DNA of 64,000 nucleotides from Anomaloglossus baeobatrachus (Eukaryota; Chordata; Amphibia; Anura; Aromobatidae): assembly GCF_048569485.1 (NCBI RefSeq), contig NC_134359.1, positions 149,749,179-149,813,178 of the forward strand, in the 5' to 3' direction. Made by a program: the position numbers and the translations under genes. Numbering within the stretch: the first letter of the stretch is position 1; each line of letters opens with the position of its first letter. The notes under the pieces were generated by a model that was not told where the DNA came from, did not search any database, and saw only the letters and a program-made list of their open reading frames with translations. Below are positions 11,217 to 22,704 of this stretch, piece after piece.

Positions 11217-11597
11217 TTATACACACCCACAACGATCAACTACCATTCCTGGAATTTTACCTTGAATAACTTCTTCCTCTTCATTGAAATAAAGCATATT
11301 AATAGAAGACAATTTATTTGGAGAGCAGCATGGTCCAGTAGGACCCTTCTGGCTTGCTTGATTAATAACATGGCCGTGGGGATATTTTTGAAGAAATTGT
11401 AGTCCACATTCTCCAGCACAATAGTTTGCTTTATATTTTTTGGGTGCAATAACCCAGTCCCAACCAAAAGCTTCAAAGTCTACTATTAATGGGTAACGGC
11501 AGCACATAGTTTCAGATGAATGCTCATCACAGTCAATGCCAGACTCTCTTCTAAATCGTTTTGGCATGTCTATCACTCTCACTTCAATAAAAGGCAT
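11217..11597 (-). CDS. mstn: Myostatin (GDF8)-like TGF-beta ligand, terminal exon
   Basis: Secreted TGF-beta family ligand. Myostatin limits muscle growth by signalling through activin type II receptors. The exon codes 126 residues plus stop (381 bp), the same length and phase 0 as exon 3 of mammalian MSTN (from memory). A splice acceptor TTTTTCAACAG ends at 11598, so the first ATG is internal to the protein, not a start. Residues 14-17 (RFRR) form the furin site. The 109-residue mature domain then keeps all nine cysteines, [17 protein letters not shown] and VVDRCGC. By eye it matches human MSTN at only about 70 percent, low for this normally very conserved domain. The propeptide part ([10 protein letters not shown]) and FLQKYPH favour MSTN over GDF11, while KIPGM and DEHSSE recall GDF11. 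Exons 1-2 are not seen and would lie to the right, beyond the window. Confidence 0.85.
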   Translation of the reverse strand: MPFIEVRVIDMPKRFRRESGIDCDEHSSETMCCRYPLIVDFEAFGWDWVIAPKKYKANYCAGECGLQFLQKYPHGHVINQASQKGPTGPCCSPNKLSSINMLYFNEEEEVIQGKIPGMVVDRCGCV

Positions 11598-11894
11598 CTG
11601 TTGAAAAATATAATATATGAGGAAATATTATGACATCTTAAATACATACAAATTGTACAGGATCTATAATTACAATTTTGACTTTGCTATTGCTTTCATG
11701 TTTTATGTACAAAAATATTTACGGTATACTAAGATGGGCCATCTAACTCACCGTTAAAAGGAACTTGTCACAGGGAAAAATGTTAACCTGCAGATATGAG
11801 GTTAATCTGCAGGTTAATGGCATTCTAAACCTGCCTGGCGCCTGTACAATAAACCCCGCTGCTGGGAGGACATTAGCTTTAATCCTCCATCAAT
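11598..11894. other. Intron sequence with a MITE-like segment
   Basis: This is the presumed last intron of the myostatin-like gene. About 11755-11890 (GTTAAAAGGAACTTGTCACA onward) resembles a common amphibian MITE end with TTAA, but the other end is not clear. Confidence 0.35.
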
Positions 11895-12059
11895 ATTCCG
11901 GATTAACTCTTGCTAGCCTTCAGATGATTCAGCACACAACAGGTTGACACCCGAGTCTGCCTGTGTTGATCCCTTACACTAGAGAAACCATAGTCCAATG
12001 CCTCAATGACTATCAGCAAAGTTTGTGCAAAACTTTGTGTGAAAGTACCTCTCACACTA

Positions 12060-12244
12060 AGAGGGGCCTCTGAACCCTCATGACCCAGTCTTTCAGGATG
12101 GAGATGATGGAATGTCCTAACCAGGCGCTCAGCATGGATATCTGAAGCTGGTACCCAAGTTCTCTCCTCAGGACCATAACCTCACCAATGAACCAAATAC
12201 TGTGAAAATCGGCGAATGAAATGACAATCAATGATTTTAGACAT
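12060..12244 (-). pseudogene. Chromodomain / integrase C-terminal fossil of the chromovirus
   Basis: Minus-strand translation shows chromodomain hallmarks: QYLVHW, GYGPEE, then TWVPASDIHAERLV, the pattern by which chromoviral integrases read histone marks. The piece is broken and is cut off from the rest of integrase by the element at 12425-15608. Confidence 0.7.
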
Positions 12245-14139
12245 CTGAAATTCTAATGACCCATCTACTAAGAACGGAAGCAGAAGTAAGGGTAGAGGGG
12301 TTCCTGAATCCACATATGTATTTAATAGAGATCTGTGGAAAACATTGTCTTGTAAGAAGACATCTGATGTCACCAGCTTGTAAGCTACAGGTAATGTCAG
12401 GTGGAAAGCAACCGGATAAATGACTAGAGATGAGCGAGCCTCTAGAGGCTTGAGTTCGGTTCGTCGAACGGAGGCTGCATTCGAATTCGGTTCGGCGAGC
12501 CGTTTGACGAACCTCTCGAACCCCATTGAAAACAATGGGAAGCAATCACAATCACATAAAAACACATTATAAATGTACACATACATTTAATAAACATTGC
12601 CATAACACTTACAAGTCCCCGCGATGCGTCCTGCACTCTGTCTCCCGCCGCTTTTCCTTCCGATAACCGCTGCATCCTCCCGGTAACTAGCACTGATGAT
12701 AGGACCTATCGTGATGTCAAAATAGCATGTGACCAGTCACGTGTCTATTATCTCATTGGCTACAGACTGGGCACATGGCTCGATGTCATGCTAGGTCCTG
12801 TCATTGCATCTCTCCGGTACGCGGTGATCGTTCCAGCATCTCCGTGTACCGGCGACATGCTCTGGCACACGGTCGGCTTCCTGGTCTGCTTCCCCATTCC
12901 GTAATTGCCCGGCTGCCACAGGGAGCGATAAGAGAGAATAATACACATGGAGTCTCTAAGTGTGTCTGTGTATTTATTTCTATTAAAGTATTTTTTCTCT
13001 GTGTAGTGTCTTTTTTTTAACCCTTTATTGGAGATTCTTAATGGCTGGGTCAAACTTGCCTGACATTAAGAATCTCTGGCTTCATACTAGCTAGTAAAAC
13101 AAAGCTAGTATTAACTGATTATTACCCATTATTACCCATTATTGCATATTTTTACCCATCTGGGAACCAAAAATATAGGGAAGCCCTTTTTTTTAATTAT
13201 TTCACTTATTTCATGAAATGATTAAAAAACAAATGACGTGGGCTTCGCCATATTTTTGTATGCTAGCCAGGTAAAGCAGGCTGCCTCCAACCTCCATCTG
13301 CCTAATTGTACCCAGCTGGGAACCAAAAATATAGGGAAGCCCCTTTTTTTTTAATTATTTCACTTATTTCATGAAATAATTAAAAAACAAATGATGTGGG
13401 CTTCACCATATTTTTGTGTCCAGCCAGGTATAACTAGCCAGCTGGGGATTGGAATCCGCAGCACAGGTTGGCCTGAGCTTTCTGGGCCCCTCTGCTGCGA
13501 ATTGCAGTCTGCAGCCGCCCCAGAAAATGGCGCTTTCATAGAAGCGCAATTTTCTGGCACTGTATCCAACTCTTCCAGCTGCCCTGGTGACGGGTGGGTC
13601 ACTGGGTAATAATGGGGTTGGGGCTAGCTGTATATTATCAATTGGCCCTAAGCCCGAAATTCATGGTGTCACGCCAATATTAGACATGGCCACCATGAAT
13701 TTCTGGTACCGATAAAAAAAAACACAACACACAGAAAAATATTTTTATTATAAGTAAAACACAACACAATTAGTGACTCCATCTTTAGTGAAATAAAGAA
13801 CCCCCCTCCGCAGTAATCCTGGGTCAAGGGTCCCGCGGCGTACAATCCGGATCCAATATCATCGGTTTGCTGGAAGGCAAAGCGATCAGATGATGTGTCA
13901 GGTTCAAGGGCCTGAATCACATGACACAGCAACTGATTGTATAAACAGCTTTTATACAATCAGCTGATGCATCAGTGCAAAAAAAACCAAACAAACTACA
14001 CACTTCAGTGCAGACTCCTGTCCGACGGCATCAGCTGATAGTTTAGCTGGCCGGGCGGTAAAAAGCCGGCCTCACCGCTAGACTTATAGTGTCAGCTGAT
14101 TCCGTCAGGTGACCGCATCAGCTGATCATCGCGAGATCT

Positions 14140-14367
14140 GAGAAAGAGAGAGAGAGAAAGAAGAGAGAGAGAAAGAGAGAGAGAGGAGAGAGAGAGAAAG
14201 AAAGAGAGAGAGAAAGAGAGAAAGAAGAGAGAGAGAAAGAAGAGAAAGAGAGAAAGAAGAGAAAGAAGAGAGAGAAAGGAGAGAGAAAGGAGAGAGAGAA
14301 GAGAGAGAGAGAGAAGAGAGAGAAAGGAGAGAGAGAAAGGAGAGAGAGAAAGGAGAGAGAAAGGAGA

Positions 14368-14402
<35 letters not shown>

Positions 14403-14409
14403 GAGAGAG
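14140..14409. repeat. GA-rich microsatellite
   Basis: About 270 bp composed only of A and G in AGAGAG/GAAAG patterns. Long Ser/Leu-only frames on the other strand are artefacts of it. Confidence 0.95.
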
Positions 14410-14565
14410 CAATGCAGCCTCATTCCGTGAACTGCTCCGATTTTAGAGGTGTGTCCCGCAGCTCACAGCTGATATCCGACTCCTCATCTAAGTGCATACT
14501 TATTTATAGTTATAAATATATTATAAATGTATTCTAAATATAATTTAAATTTTAAAAAAAAAAAA

Positions 14566-14638
14566 GTTCTTTACCGGGACTAGAACTCGCGACTTAATGC
14601 TACTTAGGCAAGCACTCTATTCACGTAGCTACTGCCTC
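14566..14638 (-). pseudogene. tRNA-like sequence with T-run terminator
   Basis: Read on the minus strand, a 73-base segment has a D-arm/A-box-like part (TAGCTACGTGAATAGAGTG, compare TAGCTCAGTCGGTAGAGCA of tRNAs) and a B-box-like part (GAGTTCTAGTCCC). A T-run of about 12 follows directly, as in RNA polymerase III genes. The acceptor ends do not pair well, so this is a tRNA-derived sequence rather than a working tRNA. It lies inside hAT element B. Confidence 0.6.
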
Positions 14639-15608
14639 TAATGATAATGATACTGACCTATGTAAAGCTATGTAAAGCTGATACAGGGCACTCGTGTTCT
14701 GTAGCAGAGCTGACAGTGTCGTGTGGATTAAGTTGGACCTGGAGGGGTATTTGTGGATTTTAATAAAATGGTGAAACAGGGTTTTTTTTTGTCTTTTATT
14801 CCAAATAAAGGATTTTTCGCTATGTGTGTTTATTTACTTTCACTTTCAGGTTGATCATGGAAGGTATCTCGGGGAGACTCCTGGCATGATTGACTCTTTA
14901 TTGCCTCGATTGCCATCGCACCAGGGCAATTCGGGATGAGCTGGGTAGAGTCCCCTGGGACTGTCGCATCCAATGCATGCGGCTATTCCGGGCGGCTGCT
15001 GGGTGATATTGTTAGGGTGGTGGGCTCCCAATAACGTGGTGCTCTCCATCCTGACAATACCAGCCTCCAGCCATGTGGCTTTATCCTGGCTGGTATCAAA
15101 TATGGGGGGGAACCACATTTTTTTTTTTTTATTATTATTTATTTATTTATTTTACTGCACGATATAGACCCGCCCACCGGCGGCTGTGATTGGTTGCAGT
15201 GAGACAGCTGTCACTCAGCTTGGGGACGTGTCTGACTGCAACCAATCATAGGCCCTGGTGAGCGGGGAAAGCACGGAATAACTAATTGACTAATGAAGTG
15301 GCAGCCATTTTCTAAAGAGGAAAAGACGCCACAGATTTGTGACAGACGTGGAGCGAGGCGCCCGTGATCGGTGCTTAGGAAAGGGAGAGGGATTGTGCTC
15401 GGGACGCAGGACGCATGCAGATAGCAACATGTACAGTTAGCCTTACTGTGAAAAGCCACGTTTAAGGTGATCGAACCATTCTCGACCCTAACTCAAACTG
15501 TCGAGCTTTTAGCAAAAAGCTCGAGTTCGAGTTCGTTCTCGAACACCCCCCAAAATCACTCGAACATGAAATTGGCGAGCTTCGAACCTCAAACATCGCC
15601 CAACTCTA

Positions 15609-16240
15609 TTAATGACTGCTGAACGTTTTTACTTAGAACTCATGTCACACAAATGCCGCTGAAGCTAATCTCATGTAGACGATAATGCTGAGACCAATTT
15701 GTCCTCCCCAGGTACTCCTGATGGGTGGCCCTCCTAAAATGTACAGAACTGGGGATGACAATCATAGACACAAAAAAAGGAGATATACCAGAGGATTCAT
15801 GGTGGCAATTATTGATTGCATATTCAGCAAGAGGAAGGAATGAGAACCACTCTTCCTTATTATCTAAAACAAAACAAGATAAATATTACTCCAAATTCTA
15901 ATGCATGCGTTCTGTTTGCCCATTAGACTGAGGGTGGAACGCCAACGAATGAGATAGTTTAATCCCCAACCGAGAGGAGAAAGCTCTCCAAAAGGTGGTA
16001 ATAAATTGAGTTCTTCTAGAGACAATATTAGAGGGGACTCCATGGAGTTTGACAATCTCACAAACAAACACCTGGGTTAAATTCTTGGTATTAGGTAATG
16101 ACGGTAAGGGGAAATAATTTGACATTGCCCAGAACCTTAAGACGAAGATTCAGGGCAACAAATTACTTGTTCACCGCAACTCCAGATGGCTCATCACCTT
16201 GAGCCTTAGCAATCTCAGACTCCACATCAGTACTGAGCAC
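15609..16240 (-). pseudogene. Integrase fossil of the chromovirus
   Basis: The minus-strand frame shows retroviral-type integrase core motifs: EIVKLHGVPSNIVS, FWRAFSSRLGIKL and AFHPQSNGQTER. This is the usual sushi-like integrase order. It is a partial, broken piece bounded by hAT elements B and A. Confidence 0.85.
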
Positions 16241-16571
16241 TAGAGTTGAGCGCGGTTCGCGGTTCGAGGTTCTCCAGTTCGGGGCTCGAGTGATTTTTGG
16301 GGGTGTTCTAGATCGAACTAGAACTCGAGCTTTTTGCAAAAGCTCGATAGTTCTAGATACGTTCGAGAACGGTTCTAGCAGCAAAAAGCAGGGCTTTTTA
16401 CAGCTACAATGTGCAGGAGCCATCGCTGGCAGCCTGCCACAAGCTGGTAACCAAGATAAACATCGGGTATCCAAGCAAAGCGCTTTGGTTAGTAACCCGA
16501 TGTTTATCTTAGTTACGTGCAGGAAGCCCACACTTCCCCGCTCAGCTCACTCCGCTCCCTCCTGCCCGCGG

Positions 16572-16630
16572 CATGTACACATATACACACACACACGTAC
16601 ACATACATACACACACACACACACACACAT
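16572..16630. repeat. CA/TA-rich microsatellite
   Basis: An irregular ACACAC run with ACAT and ACGT interruptions, ending in an AC dinucleotide run before CCCCCCCC. Confidence 0.9.
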
Positions 16631-17035
16631 CCCCCCCCCGCTCGGCTTACCTGCGGTGATGAAGTCCCGCCATCCCGACCTCAGCGCTGTCACTGTCCTC
16701 CATGGCCACCGCTTGTCACATCACCTCTCGCTTCCGACCCGAGACTAGCGGTGACGTCACGGACCTCTCGCGATATTTGGCTGTGAAGGCGCCGGTCACT
16801 GAACTCAGTGACAGGGGCTGTCAGTGTGCTGGAGATCAGCGCAGGTAATGTACCTCGCTGACAGCAGCACTTGTCATGCCCTGCAGTGACCTGGGCTGAC
16901 CCATTGATGTTAGCTCAGGTCACTGCACCGCTCTCCCAGCCAATGGGGAACATCCTGCTCTTCATTGACTGGGACAGTGTGGATCGTCATGGCAACCCCT
17001 TGGATTACAGCAGACCTGGATTTGTTTTTCATTCT

Positions 17036-17600
17036 AATAAATTGGTTAAAGAGGGAATGTTTTGGGGAGTGTTTTTTCAAATAAAAATGTGTTTGTCGTC
17101 TATTTTTTTTTATTATTGACTGGGTTGGTGATGTCGGGTATCTGATAGACGCCTGACCTCACCAACCCCAGGGCTTGATGCCAGGTGACATTACAAATCT
17201 GGTATTAACCCCATATATTACCCCGTTTGCCACCGCACCAGGGCGCGGGATGAGCTGGGGCGAAGCACCAGGATTGGCGCATCTAATGGATGCGCCACTT
17301 CTGGGGCGGCTGCGGCCTGCTATTTTTAGGCTTGGGAGAGTCCAATAACCATGGACCTCCCTAGTCTGAGAATATCAGGCCCCAGCTGTCTGCTTTACCT
17401 TGGCTGGTGATCCAATTTTGGGGGACCCCTACGTGTTTTTTTTTTAAAATTATTTATTTAATTTAAAATAACAGCGTGGGGTGCCCTCAGTTTTGGATTA
17501 CCAGCCAAGGTGAGGTTGCCAGCTGTGGTCTGCAGGCTGCAGCCGTCTGCTTTACCCTAGCTGGCTACAAAACTAGGGGGAACCCTACGTCATTTTTTTT
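17036..17600. repeat. Direct repeat, left copy (flanks minisatellite)
   Basis: Matches 22705-23270 in the same orientation. Shared landmarks are ATGTTTTGGGGA, the segment GGATTGGCGCATCTA and GGCTGGTGATCCAATTT. The two copies bracket the minisatellite and the Penelope-like piece. Confidence 0.8.
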
Positions 17601-17667
17601 TTTCATTTTTTTGGCAAAATACAAAGCTAAGCACCCCTTAGTGCCACATGAAAGGCACCAAAGGGTG

Positions 17668-20600
17668 CTCCACTTTTTCTCCACTTTTTCTCCACTTTTT
17701 CTCCACTTTTTCTCCATTTATTCTCCACTTTTTCTCCACTTCTTCTCCATTTTTTTCTCCACTTTTTCTCCACTTTTTCTCCATTTATTCTCCACTTTTT
17801 CTCCACTTTTTCTCCATTTTTTTCTCCACTTTTTCTCCACTTTTTCTCCACTTTTTCTCCACTTTTTCCTCCATTTTTTTCTCCACTTTTTCTCCACTTT
17901 TTCTCCATTTATTCTCCACTTTTTCTCCATTTTTTTCTCCACTTTTTCTCCATTTATTTTCCACTTTTTCTCCACTTTTTCTCCATTTTTTTCTCCACTT
18001 TTTCTCCACTTTTTCTCCACTTTTTCTCCACTTTTTCTCCATTTTTTTCTCCACCTTTTCTCCACTTTTTCTCCATTTATTCTCCACTTTTTCTCCACTT
18101 TTTCTCCATTTTTTTCTCCACTTTTTCTCCACTTTTTCTCCACTTTTTCTCCACTTTTTCTCCATTTATTCTCCACTTTTTCTCCACTTTTTCTCCATTT
18201 TTTCCCAATTTATTCTCCACTTTTTCTCCACTTTTTCTCCATTTTTTTCTCCACTTTTTCTCCACTTTTTCTCCACTTTTTCTCCATTTATTCTCCACTT
18301 TTTCTCCACTTTTTCTCCATTTATTCTCCACTTTTTCTCCACTTTTTTCTCCACTTTTTCTCCATTTATTCTCCACTTTTTCTCCACTTTTTCTCCACTT
18401 ATTCTCCATTTTTTTCTCCACTTTTTCTCCACTTTTTCTCCACTTTTTCTCCATTTATTCTCCATTTATTCTCCACTTTTTCTCCATTTTTTTCTCCACT
18501 TTTTCTCCATTTATTCTCCACTTTTTCTCCACTTTTTCTCCACTTTTTCTCCACTTTTTCTCCATTTATTCTCCACTTTTTCTCCACTTTTTCTCCATTT
18601 TTTTCTCCACTTTTTCTCCACTTTTTCTCCACTTTTTCTCCACTTTTTCTCCATTTATTCTCCACTTTTTCTCCACTTTTTCTCCACTTTTTCTCCATTT
18701 TTTCTCCACTTTTTCTCCACTTTTTCTCCACTTTTTCTCCATTTATTCTCCACTTTTTCTCCACTTTTTCTCCACTTTTTCTCCATTTTTTCTCCACTTT
18801 TTCTCCAGTTTTTCTCCATTTATTCTCCACTTTTTCTCCACTTTTTCTCCATTTTTTTCTCCACTTTTTCTCCACTTTTTCTCCACTTTTTCTCCACTTT
18901 TTCTCCACTTTTTCTCCATTTATTCTCCACTTTTTCTCCACTTTTTCTCCACTTTTTCTCCACTTTTTCTCCATTTATTCTCTACTTTTTCTCCACTTTT
19001 TCTCCACTTTTTCTCCATTTTTTTCTCCACTTTTTCTCCACTTTTTCTCCACTTTTTCTCCATTTATTCTCCATTTATTCTCCACTTTTTCTCCATTTTT
19101 TTCTCCACTTTTTCTCCACTTTTTCTCCACTTTTTCTCCATTTTTTTCTCCACTTTTTCTCCACTTTCTCTCCACTTTTTCTCCACTTTTTCTCCATTTT
19201 TTTCTCCACTTTTTCTCCACTTTTTCTCCATTTATTCTCCACTTTTTCTCCACTTTTTCTCCATTTTTTTCTCCACTTTTTCTCCACTTTTTCTCCACTT
19301 TTTCTCCACTTTTTCTCCATTTATTCTCCACTTTTTCTCCACTTTTTCTCCATTTATTCTCCACTTTTTCTCCACTTTTTCTCCATTTTTTTCTCCACTT
19401 TTTCTCCACTTTTTCTCCATTTATTCTCCACTTTTTCTCCACTTTTTCTCCACTTTTTCTCCATTTATTCTCCACTTTTTCTCCATTTATTCTCCACTTT
19501 TTCTCCACTTTTTCTCCACTTTTTCTCCACTTTTTCTCCACTTTTTCTCCACTTTTTCTCCACTTTTTCTCCATTTATTCTCCACTTTTTCTCCACTTCT
19601 TCTCCATTTTTTTCTCCACTTTTTCTCCACTTTTTCTCCATTTATTCTCCACTTTTTCTCCACTTTTTCTCCATTTTTTTCTCCACTTTTTCTCCACTTT
19701 TTCTCCACTTTTTCTCCACTTTTTCCTCCATTTTTTTCTCCACTTTTTCTCCACTTTTTCTCCATTTATTCTCCACTTTTTCTCCATTTTTTTCTCCACT
19801 TTTTCTCCATTTATTTTCCACTTTTTCTCCACTTTTTCTCCATTTTTTTCTCCACTTTTTCTCCACTTTTTCTCCACTTTTTCTCCATTTTTTTCTCCAC
19901 CTTTTCTCCACTTTTTCTCCATTTATTCTCCACTTTTTCTCCACTTTTTCTCCATTTTTTTCTCCACTTTTTCTCCACTTTTTCTCCACTTTTTCTCCAC
20001 TTTTTCTCCATTTATTCTCCACTTTTTCTCCACTTTTTCTCCATTTTTTCCCAATTTATTCTCCACTTTTTCTCCACTTTTTCTCCATTTTTTTCTCCAC
20101 TTTTTCTCCACTTTTTCTCCACTTTTTCTCCATTTATTCTCCACTTTTTCTCCACTTTTTCTCCATTTATTCTCCACTTTTTCTCCACTTTTTCTCCACT
20201 TTTTCTCCATTTATTCTCCACTTTTTCTCCACTTTTTCTCCACTTATTCTCCATTTTTTTCTCCACTTTTTCTCCACTTTTTCTCCACTTTTTCTCCATT
20301 TATTCTCCATTTATTCTCCACTTTTTCTCCATTTTTTTCTCCACTTTTTCTCCATTTATTCTCCACTTTTTCTCCACTTTTTCTCCACTTTTTCTCCACT
20401 TTTTCTCCATTTATTCTCCACTTTTTCTCCACTTTTTCTCCATTTTTTTCTCCACTTTTTCTCCACTTTTTCTCCACTTTTTCTCCACTTTTTCTCCATT
20501 TATTCTCCACTTTTTCTCCACTTTTTCTCCACTTTTTCTCCATTTTTTCTCCACTTTTTCTCCACTTTTTCTCCACTTTTTCTCCATTTATTCTCCACTT

Positions 20601-21910
20601 TTTCTCCACTTTTTCTCCACTTTTTCTCCATTTTTTCTCCACTTTTTCTCCACTTTTTCTCCATTTATTCTCCACTTTTTCTCCACTTTTTCTCCATTTT
20701 TTTCTCCACTTTTTCTCCACTTTTTCTCCACTTTTTCTCCACTTTTTCTCCACTTTTTCTCCATTTATTCTCCACTTTTTCTCCACTTTTTCTCCACTTT
20801 TTCTCCACTTTTTCTCCATTTATTCTCTACTTTTTCTCCACTTTTTCTCCACTTTTTCTCCATTTTTTTCTCCACTTTTTCTCCACTTTTTCTCCACTTT
20901 TTCTCCATTTATTCTCCATTTATTCTCCACTTTTTCTCCATTTTTTTCTCCACTTTTTCTCCACTTTTTCTCCACTTTTTCTCCATTTTTTTCTCCACTT
21001 TTTCTCCACTTTCTCTCCACTTTTTCTCCACTTTTTCTCCATTTTTTTCTCCACTTTTTCTCCACTTTTTCTCCATTTATTCTCCACTTTTTCTCCACTT
21101 TTTCTCCATTTTTTTCTCCACTTTTTCTCCACTTTTTCTCCACTTTTTCTCCATTTATTCTCCACTTTTTCTCCACTTTTTCTCCATTTATTCTCCACTT
21201 TTTCTCCACTTTTTCTCCATTTTTTTCTCCACTTTTTCTCCACTTTTTCTCCATTTATTCTCCACTTTTTCTCCACTTTTTCTCCACTTTTTCTCCATTT
21301 ATTCTCCACTTTTTCTCCATTTATTCTCCACTTTTTCTCCACTTTTTCTCCACTTTTTCTCCACTTTTTCTCCACTTTTTCTCTACTTTTTCTCCGCTTT
21401 TTCTCCGCTTTTTCTCCACTTTTTCTCCACTTTTTCTCCACTTTTTCTCCACTTTTTCTCCACTTTTTCTCCACTTTCTCTCCACTTTTTCTCCATTTAT
21501 TCTCCACTTTTTCTCCACTTTTTCTCCATTTATTCTCCACTTTTTCTCCACTTTTTCTCCACTTTTTCTCCACTTTTTCTCTACTTTTTCTCCACTTTTT
21601 CTCCACTTTTTCTCCATTTTTTTCTCCACTTTTTCTCCACTTTTTCTCCACTTTTTCTCCACTTTTTCTCCATTTATTCTCCACTTTTTCTCCACTTTTT
21701 CTCCATTTATTCTCCACTTTTTCTCCACTTTTTCTCCATTTTTTTCTCCACTTTTTCTCCACTTTTTCTCCACTTATTCTCCACTTTTTCTCCGCTTTTT
21801 CTCCATTTTTTTCTCCACTTTTTCTCCATTTATTCTCCACTTTTTCTCCACTTTTTCTCCACTTTTTCTCCACTTTTTCTCCATTTTTTTCTCCACTTTT
21901 TCTCCGTTCT
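17668..21910. repeat. 4.2-kb minisatellite of an 11-bp unit (CTCCACTTTTT)
   Basis: About 380 tandem units. The main unit is CTCCACTTTTT, mixed with CTCCATTTATT and the 12-bp form CTCCATTTTTTT. Rare variants mark a second level of order: TTCTTCTCC at 17739 and 19597, TTTTCC at 17957 and 19814, TTTCCCAATTT at 18201 and 20047, TCTACT at 18981 and 20825. They recur at a spacing of 1844-1858 bp, so a block of about 1.85 kb has been duplicated. Very long open frames on both strands (repeats of LFLHFFSTFSP or EKKWRKSGEKV) follow from unit lengths and lack of stops, not from coding. Confidence 0.97.
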
Positions 21911-22480
21911 TTTTCTATGGTCGGTCTACCCATTAGCTCTGCCATGCATACTGTAGCTCTACACCTACTGCACATGTTACTTTATGATTGACATCTCTTT
22001 CGTACCAGAGCTGTCTAAGCCTACTCTGACCCCATATTTGTCATTACTATATTGTCCTTGTACTGTATTATGACATTTGTATCATGTGTTTCATTTCTTG
22101 CTGTGTTGCAATTTTTTTGCTGCATCCCAATTGTACCTCTACATTGTTCGAGTTTATGTTATTGTTCTCTCACTCTTATGTGATACTGATTATTGTCATT
22201 TTTCATGATTACATGCAGATAAGTCCAATCTGACGAAGGCTCAGGCCGAAACGTCATTTGTAACTTGTTTTGGACAAAAACATATATGCTTATGAAAAAA
22301 AATTTTCTTAATACGGACCAATAAAGAGTGATTTTGCATTACTATCCATTGTGACTTACTGACTTAGTCTGGGAGATATAGAGTGCCGAGGTTACTCACT
22401 AATTTTATCTATTATTACCTCTGAGCACCTATATACCAGTGAGCAGAGATTCCTCTACAGTAGTTCTCCTGATTAGGCAT
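21911..22480 (+). mobile_element. Penelope-like element fragment
   Basis: Non-coding sequence directly after the minisatellite. It carries a hammerhead-type core (CTGACGA ... GAAACG) at 22221-22266, the signature of Penelope-like terminal regions in amphibians (known from the literature on these elements). AATAAAG lies at 22321. The boundaries are uncertain and no reverse transcriptase is seen. Confidence 0.5.
22221..22266 (+). ncRNA. Hammerhead ribozyme motif, candidate 1
   Basis: Order of parts: stem I strand AAGTCCAAT, core CTGACGA, short stem II GGC/GCC with a TCAG loop, core GAAA, minimal stem III CGTC, then stem I return ATTTGTAACTT. Stem I pairs imperfectly. A very short stem III is typical of the minimal type I hammerheads of Penelope-like elements. 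Cleavage would be expected after GTC at 22254. Confidence 0.55.
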
Positions 22481-22704
22481 GCCCTTACCTCATGAGCAGG
22501 GCATTGCAGCTTTGGTAGCAACCATTACGACATGGACTCTGCTGCTGTGGACCCGGGGAGCGTGAGTGCAGATTCATTGCACCCACCACTCCTCACATGA
22601 AGGGTCCGCACTACTAGAAAATGGGGGATACGTTCCCTGAGTGTCCCCCCCCATATTCTAGACGGTCCAGAGTCGTCGTGGGACCCCTTTATTTTTTTTC
22701 TTAC

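Larger units (their letters stand above)
12425..15608. mobile_element. Non-autonomous hAT element B in the chromovirus
   Basis: It starts TAGAGATGAGCGAGCC and ends GCCCAACTCTA, whose reverse complement is TAGAGTTGGGCG. The flanks are TAAATGAC (12417-12424) and TTAATGAC (15609-15616), an 8-bp duplication with one mismatch; the right copy fits nTnnnnAn. The chromovirus resumes on both sides. There is no transposase inside. The interior holds AT-rich modules, a GA microsatellite and a tRNA-like sequence. The segment 12425-13100 matches, in inverse orientation, 24640-25732 of element A. Both ends are the two distinct ends of the autonomous element at 48464-53881. Confidence 0.88.

Noticed and set aside
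11240-11476. 78-codon frame on the minus strand inside the myostatin-like exon
   Set aside because: Shadow in another frame of the real exon.
14092-14423. Ser/Leu/Phe-only frames on the minus strand
   Set aside because: Translation of the GA microsatellite.
17476-21991. Open frames of up to 1486 codons (plus strand) and many Lys/Glu/Trp-rich frames (minus strand)
   Set aside because: They are translations of the 11/12-bp minisatellite, open in several frames at once. There is no start context and no known domain.
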